DNA of 64,000 bases from Haliclona indistincta (lineage: Eukaryota > Porifera > Demospongiae > Haplosclerida > Chalinidae): contig OZ024791.1 in assembly GCA_964017065.1 (NCBI GenBank), positions 62,001 to 126,000 of the forward strand. Direction: 5' to 3'. Under the pieces are notes generated by a model. It was not told the DNA's origin. It did not search any database and saw only the letters and a program-made list of their open reading frames with translations. Every line of letters begins with the position of its first letter. Position 1 is the stretch's first letter. The position numbers were made by a program, and so were the translations under genes. Shown here piece by piece: positions 33,901-42,491 of the stretch.

Positions 33901-36900
33901 AATAAATGACCATTTTGAATATCAGCAATAGTAGCCACACATGTTAGGTGAGGGTTCTTGCGATCCTTAGCCTCTACTCTCATGCCTCTACTGAAGCACA
34001 AGCTACCAGGTGGAGCTAACTGATCCTGTGAGAGATAGGTATGCACATGCACAGAGTACCAGATGCAACATACCCTTGTAAAGTATGTATCATCAGCTCC
34101 CTCAGCACGATGAGCATGAAGATACTGGTTCCAGTTATTCCATTGACGATCTACACACAATACAACCAGGTCACTATAGCTATACACACACACACACTCA
34201 CTCACCTTTGGGTGGCTGTAGTTCCCAGTTATGCTTGCGGCACCAACCCACAGGATGGATCTCAACTGAGTCAGTTGAACACCAATAATCATAGCCTTCA
34301 CCCCACCCATCAAAGTGTATCTTGATATTGTTATCTGAGGAATAACGAGCAGTCAGTATACTATAGCAATGAGTCAGTATACTGCAATGAGCAGTCAGTA
34401 TACTATAGCAATGAGTCAGTATTCTGCAATGAGCAGTCAGTATACTATAGCAATGAGTCAGTATACTGCAATGAGCAGTCAGTACAAGAAAATAAAAAGA
34501 TTTCTAACGAAATCAAAAGGATGTAGGGATAAAGAAATCTGTTACTGGTCCACAATGTAAACCAACAAGGAGCAAGCATGGAATGGTAACACGATTGACT
34601 TGCTAACAGACCATAGATCCCTACATCAGTGGCTGTACATAACATTTTGACTATACTATAATTATTTTGTCACAAGCTAAATTCAATTCAATGCATGTCA
34701 GGTGTCAGTCAAAAGCAACTAGCAGAACTGCTGTATAAGTAGTCAGCCACTGATGTAGGGATCTATGGTCTGTTAGCAAGTCAATCGTGTTACCATTCCA
34801 TGCTTGCTCCTTGTTGGTTTACATTGTGGACCAGTAACAGATTTCTTTATCCCTACATCCTTTTGATTTCGTTAGAAATCTTTTTATTTTCTTGTTTGTG
34901 TCCTTTTTTCTTTTACAGTGAGTTTCAAAGTTTTGGTGCAGTTCGAATTCGGCCAGATAATGTATCTCTTTTTTGTTTCCATCATTGGTTTGGTTTGCTT
35001 TCTTGATAATTGCTTTTTAACTTGTAGCTCCTAAATACTGAAACTAGCTCATGCATTCATGCATGCTGAAGCCTGGATGCACAGCATACGAGCCCCGCCC
35101 ACTCTGGTTTAGAATTTTCTGTATGGCTGTGATACTATCTGGCAAGCAGCAGAACGGTGATACTACACGAGCTTACTCTGTGAGTTGTTCTTCGAAGACT
35201 CCAGACGCCAATATGCGCTCTCCATACGGCGATACTCTACAAGTGTGTTTGGTCACGTGCGTATTACGTAATCACATTAGAGAGTTTTAGTTAGTCGTTC
35301 ACGCCAAACGGCTGAACGTCAACGGCTGGTTCAGTGACGTCACCACTTATCTTGTAACTTGTGTACACGCGAAGAAGGCAATCTAGTCGTGTACGTATAC
35401 AACACTGTAGCGTGCACAGTATTTTGTAGGCACACGTAAAGCACACAAAAACAGAAACCTAAAGCTTGTGGCTTTGTGCTAGCTTATAACAAACGTGCAG
35501 GAAAGCTAGACGAGAGTAGCGAGAAGTCTTTGAAAACCATACGGGAAAACCAGGTGCCAGCCGTTGTAAACGGGAAAATTGAACGCGAGGCTGGGGTTAA
35601 CGGTGGATCACGTGCTAATTTCTGACGTCAGCATTGCCAGACGTTAACCGTTAGTGCAAATAAACGTGTAACTAAAACTCTCTAATAATGGCGTCAAACA
35701 CTTAGCTGACAACTCAAGGGGTGGTCACTCCAATTGGTCCTGTACTCACATCTGCGACCGCGGTCAAGAATTTTGACCGGCCAAATTGGGCCTTGACCGC
35801 TTGACCGTACCGATTTTGACTACTTGACTGTTGACCGGTCGTTGTACATGCATGCAATGGCAAGGGCTCACGTGCTCTTTTCACGCTCCGCCCAACGTTG
35901 TCGTATCCGACTGGCTACGATGAACTGATGTGTAGTCGAGGATTCCTTCATGTACGACTAATAAAGGAGCCCGAAAATGCTGGTTGTTGCACTGAAATCC
36001 GGGGAAACCGTTGGTCACCTGGAGAGAGCAGTTGCAGCGCCAGTATCTGAACTGCTGACACTGCATGAGATTGTGGTCTGCATGCATAAATTGCATATAG
36101 CGTATAATAGTATAATACAAAAAATAATCTGCTTGTTTGTTCTGTATACTAGTGACTAGTCGACTCGATCGACTGCAGCAGCCAGCCCCACCCTCACGTG
36201 ATCTAGCAAAGGGGTGTGATATGGGTGAGCACGTGACAGCCCCTAGTAATTAACGTTATAATTAGCTAACTATGGCTGTTCTTGACCGTTGACCAGAGAG
36301 CTGCGATTGGACGTTGACTCTTGACCGTTCCCTTATTTCTGTCTTGACCACTTGACCAAATCTTGACCGCGGTCGCAGATGTGAGTACAGGACCAATTGG
36401 AGTGACCACCCCTTGCAACTGTTCGTGATCGTGAGCTCGTAAAATGTATATCGTCGTTTCGCTAAAAACGAAGTTCAAAAGGCACATGCCAGGAGAATTT
36501 CACGACTGTTCGTGGGTGTTTTGGTCCCGGCACTGCTCGCGTAAAGGCGCTAGGCGAGTTGAAGAAAGAAAGAAAGAAGAAAACTAAGATGACGAAACTC
36601 GATTTTCACCGTTTCCAGGTTCGTCACTTTAGTAACAATTTCGAGCAATCTCCTTGCTACTGTAAGATGGGGCAACGCCAGAGAGCAGATCTAAGTGTCT
36701 TTGGACGTATACAATTCATCACCAGGCGAAATATCAGCGTTTGAACGCTAATACATTGTATGTAGCCGCCATCTTCTTTTCTCGTTCATCCCTACATAGG
36801 GAGTCACTACCGTGCCTCCCTAATACTATAGCTCACTTCTCATATCTTGAATGGTAGCAACACACACATAATATGGAAAGCGGCGATCATCAGCCTCTAG

Positions 36901-37047
36901 CTTGAGGCCGATACGTAGCTGTTTCCTGGACACTACAGGAGGTGCTGGAGGAGGCCCAGCACTTTGAGCAGTAGCACCCTTCTCGGGATCATTGCTAGCT
37001 ACTGGAGGAGGAGAGGGAGGTCTCTGTGGGGGTCTAGAGGGTGTGTC

Positions 37048-37123
<76 letters not shown>

Positions 37124-38376
37124 AGTAGTCAGAGCAGTAACTAGCATGCAGCTCACCTGGGTATAGTTCAGCGTATTGAGGTGGAGCAGTAGCAACAAGG
37201 CCTTGCTGGTGATGGTAGCCATGATAAGGGACAGGTCCATCAGGGGATACAGTCGGATATTGAGGCGGAAATGGTGATGGATAATGAGCTGGCAGTACTC
37301 CTGGCGGGTATTGAGGAGGCAGTACTCCTGGCGGGTATTGAGGCGGCAGCATTCCCGGAGGGTATTGAGGTGAACCAGGAGGGTATAGAGCTGGTGAGTA
37401 CTGGGGTGAGACTGCTGGTGAGTACTGAGGTGGCTGGGGATGAGGTGACAACTGCAGCTGACCCACTAGTGAGGCGACAGTATCATCATCATGTTGTGAT
37501 ACCAGCTTACTTTGTCCCACTAGAGGTGATACTGGTGTAGGGTCTGCTTCAGCATCCTTAGACCCCAGACCTGTAGCCAGCAGTATACACAAGGTAAGCA
37601 ACACAGCTAGATTACCTTTCTCTCTCATTCCTTGCATTAGCTTGAGTAATGAGGAGAAGTAGTCGTCCTTCCCTTGCCTGAAGTAGATCCAGTTTATTCC
37701 ACTCACCACGTACTTGACCCCTCGTCCACGCTCAGTTGATTCAAAGTCCACCTCTTCTATAATGAAAGGGAACACGTGCTTCTTATCACTGTCCGCAGTA
37801 TATAGCTCGCTAGCACAGTATCGTGACGAGATATATTTGTTAGTAATGCGCCTATCATTGTTATGCCCCACTACCCCCAGCTGGGGAACTACAGGGGGAT
37901 TATTGGGAGATTTGGGATAAAATTTCGTCCCGTGGGTGGGGCATTTGCCGTTATTTGATTTTTCTGTATTTGTTCGTACTTTCCTAATCTACTGAATTCA
38001 GCTGGGCAACGAGTTTTCTCCTGGTACTGATGTGGGTCTATGGTGGGGACAATAGGGAGAATAGATTATTAAAATTGCCCATGGGGTGGGGCTTTTGAAC
38101 TTCCGGTAGTTCAAATCCCCACTATTGCCCCACCCAGCCCCAGCTGGGGGTAGTGGGGCATAACAATGATAGGCGCATAATCAATGCGAGCAGAGCAGAG
38201 CAGTTATGAAGGCCAGTGCCTATGGCGGCATGCCAGTCACTGCCAGCTGGTATATCCTCCATATCCAGCCATACAGAGAACCCGTTCTTCTCCAGATCAT
38301 GCTTGAGCTTTAGCACGAACCGCTGTATGTCTTGCTCCTCTCGCCCGTAGCTCAGGAAGACCTCTTTCACAGCCAT
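30996..38376 (-). CDS. TIR domain-proline-rich-MBT repeat fusion protein
   Basis: Coding blocks: TIR 38165-38376 and 37616-37851, then 37157-37570, 36837-37046, 34206-34334, 34074-34150, 33785-34025, 32738-32814, 32394-32649, 30996-31087. They sum to 1,944 nt (647 aa). The TIR domain shows VFLSYGREEQD, WLDMEDIPAGSDWHAAI, a SRYCASEL stretch with Glu at the position catalytic in NADase TIRs, and HVFPFI. A linker with PPQYP repeats follows. Then come three MBT cores, each with FDGW...YDYWC (GLKLEADDRR, GMRVEAKDRK, GMKLEAKDRL), two intervening arms, and a final arm (EFSWDTYLNE) before the stop. MBT repeats read methylated lysine in chromatin proteins. A Harbinger-like MITE interrupts the TIR coding sequence; the two flanking TIR blocks assume it is spliced out. 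TIR-MBT joining is by frame and splice sites. The function is unknown. Confidence 0.75.
31112..32392. repeat. Large minisatellite filling TIR-MBT intron 9
   Basis: More than 40 copies of a unit of about 26-30 bp (CAGCTAGTCACCCAGCAGCA then a variable CA run). On the coding strand it starts within about 10 nt of the donor GTAAGCTACTGGCTGTG. Length variation comes mainly from the CA run. Confidence 0.95.
32886..33160. mobile_element. Fold-back element with nested inverted repeats in TIR-MBT intron 7
   Basis: The outer ends resemble each other inverted (TTGTAACACCACGCGAGTGC against GTTATAACACCCCGCTCATG from the right). Next comes a hairpin of ATCTGATTTATTGACC with its near complement. Inside, 32954-33138, are ends ATACCGTATAGCAGGTAATT and ATATCGTATAGCGGGTAATT. 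The inner motif resembles the element at 61692-61861. No coding capacity. Confidence 0.7.
34345..34482. repeat. Short GAGTCAGTATAC tandem repeat
   Basis: About three and a half copies of a 42-bp unit made of two diverged halves (GCAGTCAGTATACTATAGCA and ATGAGTCAGTATACTGCA). It lies in TIR-MBT intron 4 just left of the perfect inverted repeat. Confidence 0.8.
34485..34894. mobile_element. Perfect 151-bp inverted repeat (fold-back) in TIR-MBT intron 4
   Basis: The left arm 34485-34635 and right arm 34744-34894 are exact reverse complements over 151 bp by direct reading, with a 108-bp loop. Arms start CAAGAAAATAAAAAGATTTC. There is no target duplication I can define and no coding capacity. Transcription through the intron would give a long perfect hairpin. 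Confidence 0.93.
35278..35685. mobile_element. MITE-like element with TTAGAGAGTTTTAGTTA ends
   Basis: 17-bp inverted ends (TTAGAGAGTTTTAGTTA) bound about 408 bp. Internal GGCTGAACGTCAACGGCTGG-type segments recur inverted near the right side. No clear target-site duplication. It lies in TIR-MBT intron 4. Confidence 0.6.
35715..36415. mobile_element. 701-bp TIR element with 5-bp target duplication
   Basis: Inverted ends of about 55 bp, starting CAAGGGGTGGTCACTCCAAT, match almost perfectly. Direct repeats CAACT flank it (35710-35714 and 36416-36420). The interior carries repeated TTGACCG motifs and no transposase. The superfamily is undecided. It lies in TIR-MBT intron 4. Confidence 0.85.
37050..37122. 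repeat. CT microsatellite at TIR-MBT intron 3 acceptor
   Basis: GA on the plus strand, hence CT on the coding minus strand, ending within a few bases of the acceptor at 37047. It sits in the polypyrimidine-tract position. Confidence 0.93.
37847..38177. mobile_element. Harbinger-like MITE inside the TIR-domain coding sequence
   Basis: A 331-bp element with inverted ends TGCGCCTATCATTGTTATGC, same family as 11962-12262. TAA duplications flank it (37844-37846 and 38178-38180). Removing the element plus one TAA joins codons for LLALI directly to TNKYISSRYC, a continuous TIR domain. It therefore landed in an exon. On the coding strand a GT at 38164 and an AG at 37852 could act as splice sites. 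Confidence 0.88.
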
Positions 38377-38661
38377 TGGGGGCGTGTCTCGCAATGACCA
38401 ATGGTACGGGTACGCCCACACAAGTTAAAGAGATTCATCGCGCACGTGTGGTTGGTATAATGATATTATTATCAAAAGCTACTAGGGTTTCTACTTCAAC
38501 AGATCAGGTCAGAGTATATATACATACCATTATCTTGTAATACAGCTAGAAAAGGTATAGGTATAAAAATAGAAAGCACTATAGCTGTCTTCGATCATAA
38601 TTATTTTAGTCTAAGTATCTATGCTTCATCAGTTATAGCTTGGTGGCATATATATGTTGGT

Positions 38662-39087
38662 CTAGTTATATGGCAGACACTCTTCGAGCTCTTTAGCCAA
38701 TACTCCTAGACGCACTATTCTAACACACTCAATGAGGTGAGCGTAGGTACACGTGGGTCCACCTTTGCTCAGCCATTTTGAGAGTATTGCTACCAAGATA
38801 GCCTCGACACCATCATGACGATGGTTCTTCTCAATCAGCTGGACCTTAGTGCCATTATCATCCTCAAGAAGATGAATACCAAACATCTGGTAGTCTGGGG
38901 AGATTCTCTCTATCACGTCCAATGATTTACCATTGCGGTCCTTGAGGTTTCTTATCTTCAGTATGGTGGGTGTGTCACCTGAAACAAGAAGGAGGCAATA
39001 TAGTTGATGTTGCTTGTGAAAGCACCGTCAACACTCTCATCCAGCTATAGCTGCTGATAACTCACTTGATTGTAAACTTCTCGACAT
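38662..39087 (-). CDS. Single death-domain-like protein (copy C)
   Basis: Two exons: 39066-39087 and 38662-38978; 339 nt, 112 aa. One death-fold domain: TPTILKIRNLKDRNG, then YQMFGIHLLEDDNGTKV, ILSKWLSKG and TYAHLIECVR. The first exon encodes MSRSLQSS and the phase-1 intron position matches copies A and B. The domain aligns with domain 1 of those copies. It lies 285 bp upstream of the TIR-MBT start on the same strand. Partners unknown. Confidence 0.65.
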
Positions 39088-39358
39088 ATTCACAAAGAGC
39101 AAGTTCTTTTTAGTGCATACTGACTGATTGTGGGTGTTGCTATGTAAACAATCACAGCTGCACATCATTCCTGAATGATTTGCAAGCCAACTATGGCAAA
39201 CATACTCTACAAAGTACATATCTGTTTTCACATAAAAAATGTGTTTCACCATAGATATTATGGTTTCACACAGCTAGCAAAATGGCAGTATAAAAGTAAA
39301 AACAATGTTTGAGTTGTATCAAAATGGCAGTGACAGCAGCAGCAGCAGCTGTGAGTCA

Positions 39359-40277
39359 CTAGTCCTCTTTCCATGGAGCTGACTTTACTATGCCGTCAGC
39401 AATTTGCTTGTTAACTTTACGGACAGCATCAATGAGTCTCTTCCAAGACGGTTTACCAAAAGCCTTCTTCTCCACATTGTCCTCCCAGTTAAACCATGCT
39501 TGCAACACGTCAGTCTTGCATCCGTCAATATCATTGCCGCTATTATTCTGTTGAGCTACTTTATCAAGTGTTGGTTGCTTGTTCAGTCCAAGATACATGC
39601 CCAGCTTCCTCCAGTCATTGAGATCACTGATAGATTCAAGAACAAACACTAGATGACTTGGATCTATAAGAAGGATACATATCATCAGGCTATAGCTGCT
39701 AGCTCACTTACCTAGCTCATCATCAGGAACTAGTGATGATGGTGCTGTAGCTGTTGCTGCTGCAGGTGATGTGGATGATGCAGCTGGTGAACCAGATGGG
39801 GCTAGATAAGAGAGGTGAAATGAGCAATCAAGCTGTGTGATATATAAAACTAGACACCTTCAGCCATCGAGCCCTTCATGTGTAAAGACAATGCCCCCAT
39901 GCCAGCATCTTTGAGACACTCCACAAAGTGACTGTATGTTGGGACAGGATCAGTGACTTCTAGCCAATCTTTGATGATTGCCTCCACGATAGCAGGAACT
40001 TCAGCATTACGGTCCTTCTTCTTAATCATGTCAACCTTGTTACCATTGTCGTCATCTAGCAAGTACATGCCAAACGTCGTATAATCTTTGGCTGCAATGG
40101 ATTCTATGATGCTCAGTCCATCTGGAGCTTTGAGCTTCTTTAACTTCAATATTTTTGGCTTGTCACCTACACATATAGTGTAATGGGAGTTAACAATCAC
40201 ACAGCAGCTGCTCGCAGCCTCAAATGAAAAGAGCCTAGTTCGAGGCCCAGCTGCTTACCTGGTTGGATGGTAGCCAT
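39359..40277 (-). CDS. Double death-domain-like protein (copy B)
   Basis: Four exons: 40259-40277, 39858-40166, 39712-39801, 39359-39663; 723 nt, 240 aa. Domain 1 has KPKILKLKKLKAPDG, FGMYLLDDDNGNKVDMI, IIKDWLEVTD and TYSHFVECL. An Ala/Ser/Pro-rich linker follows. Domain 2 has LNDWRKLGMYLGLN, LQAWFNWEDNV and SWKRLIDAVR, the typical death-domain W-x-x-L-G and W pattern. Death domains form homotypic complexes in apoptosis and innate signalling. The stop is at GED-like end PWKED. It is a paralogue of copy A with the same exon plan. Confidence 0.75.
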
Positions 40278-41612
40278 AATATTAGTTTGTCAGGGGTGTG
40301 GTTGAGTACGCCCACATAATGCAAGTAGATTAGTAGTACAGTTTGCGTTTCATGCACAATAAAACAGTCAAACCGCAGGTGTCCCGAAATACGTACAAAT
40401 CAAGAGTTACAATTTTCACTCTAATAAACGCACATCAAGACAAAATTTCCCGCAGGTTGTCTTCCAACAGCTTTATCTTAGCACACGTATATAATTACAC
40501 TTCAACGATTACAAATATCCATAAGTAATGTTTTTCTACATAATATAAAGTTTGTCTCATTAAAATCAATGCAGTAATTCCTGAGTTCCTGTGTAAAATA
40601 CTGAACTTTTAAAAACGTGGGACATTTCCGTTTTGACTGTCTGATTGTTAGTTTCTATAATTCATCAGTAAGATAAGCAACCTGCCAGTCATATTTGTGA
40701 AAATTAGTGTTGTCCTGTCATATCTCGCTTAGTTATCGTATAATAATTAATAATGCATTGTTGATTATTGCTATTAAAGAGATAATAGCAGTTCCCGGAG
40801 TCCTGAATGCAGTTGCAGCTGACTGGCCAAAGATCTAGTCCTATCACTGTCCATAAAGGTCTTGTTCTTTGCAGTGTGTTCTTTGAAAAACTAAATATTG
40901 TATAGTATGATCTGTACTGCAGTCACTGGTACTTCCAATAGTTTCATTGCTAATTCTGTCAGTAAATGACTTACCAACACTGTTTAGAAGTCATGGCTAG
41001 TAACTATGTTAATTTTTACCATTCATAGTAGCAATATACAACCTTTACATAGGAGGATCAAAGATGGCGCCGCCAAATAGCCATAGAAAACGGTGGGACA
41101 CTTTCGTTTTGACATCTTTACGCAGCCAAGTATATTACTAAATTGAAGCTAATACCCAGGCCTACAGAAACAGTAACTTATTTGTGTTGTCTGCCTTACC
41201 GTCTGAGAGTATGCCACTCTAAAAGCTACTACTCGACCCAACCAATCCTGAGCTCGGCGAACTTGCAACCGTCGTACATTTCTTCTGAAACACGCTACAA
41301 ATCCCAGTTTTGATAGAACGAAAGAGCCAACATTTGTAAGTTGAAATCCGTATTCTAAAGTAACAAGTCGGTGTACAACTGATATAAAAACGACGTTTCC
41401 TGAGCTGACTAGCTTTCATGTTTTCTCCTCAAATGTCCAGGGCACCGCCTACTTCCTGTTAAAATAAACTTGGGCAATTTTCGACGCTGGCGGTTTGACG
41501 GTCACATAATCACACAGTGTTATCATAAAACTATAAAGCCATGAGCACAAATATCTGTTCCTTATAAAACTAAACCAGTAAAAGCAATGCCACATATCAT
41601 GAAGTGATGGCT
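40278..41612. other. Spacer between death-domain copies A and B
   Basis: 1.3 kb with no recognisable gene. A short motif GTGGGACA(C/T)TT(T/C)CGTTTTGAC occurs twice (near 40618 and 41094), perhaps a dispersed repeat. The right part is AT-rich 3'-flank of copy A. Confidence 0.4.
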
Positions 41613-42491
41613 TCATTGTTTCCATGGAGCATTGGATTCAATCTCTGTAGCAAGTTCAAGATCTAGTGGTCTAATAGCATCCACCAGTCTCTTCCATGAT
41701 GGTAATCCCTTCTTCTGTACATCATCTTGCCATTTCAGCCATGATGATATCACCTCAGTCTTACATTTTGAAATATCTCCTCTCTCTTGAGTGTTAAATA
41801 TCTTTAGTCTCTTTGGACTAATTCCTAAATTCATACCAAGCTTCTCCCAATCTGAGAACAAGCCGATAGCATTGAGTATATCACCCGTGTCACTCGTTTC
41901 TGTAATCACAACAACATGATAACACCACCAATGATGATGATGAAACACTCACTTAGTGGAGTATCAGGAGCTGATGATGAAGAGGGCGTGGCTGATGATG
42001 AAGGGGGCATGGCTGATGATGAGAGAGTGGGATGGGCTGATGAGGGAGGACCTGTTTCTGCATTAAAGAAACATCACACATCTGAAGCAACAGCTTAGCA
42101 TACCTCTCTTAATCAATGTGGTTTCAATGTGCTCCGCCAGTGCACCCATTCCAGACTCATTGATACACTCTACAAGATGGCGGTAGGTACGAGGATATGG
42201 GTTAGTGTCAGGGATGTTTCCTGTCAGCCATTCCTTGAGAACTGCCTCAGTAGCTTTAGCACCAATAAGCCCTTTTGTGATGAGATCAATTCTTTGACCA
42301 TTATCATCTTTCAAGAGCATCATTCCAAACGTATCGTAGTCCCCAGCTGCTATTGCCTGGATGACGGTCAGCCCGTCTGTATTCTTCGTCGTCTTTAGCT
42401 TAAGAATAGTCGGCTTGTCGTCTAAATAATAAAAGTGATCGCTAGTTTCTTAGTGAAGAGACCTCTTACCTGGAGACACTAGTGCAGACAT
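41613..42491 (-). CDS. Double death-domain-like protein (copy A)
   Basis: Four exons: 42470-42491, 42104-42421, 41953-42057, 41613-41899; 732 nt, 243 aa. Domain 1 has KPTILKLKTTKNTDG, FGMMLLKDDNGQRIDLI, VLKEWLTGN and TYRHLVECI. The Ser/Ala/Pro linker is encoded by a short repeat (SSSA motifs). Domain 2 has FSDWEKLGMNLGIS, VISSWLKWQDDV and SWKRLVDAIR, ending APWKQ. Same exon phases as copy B, so the two arose by tandem duplication. Cytosolic adaptor function is inferred from the fold. Confidence 0.75.
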
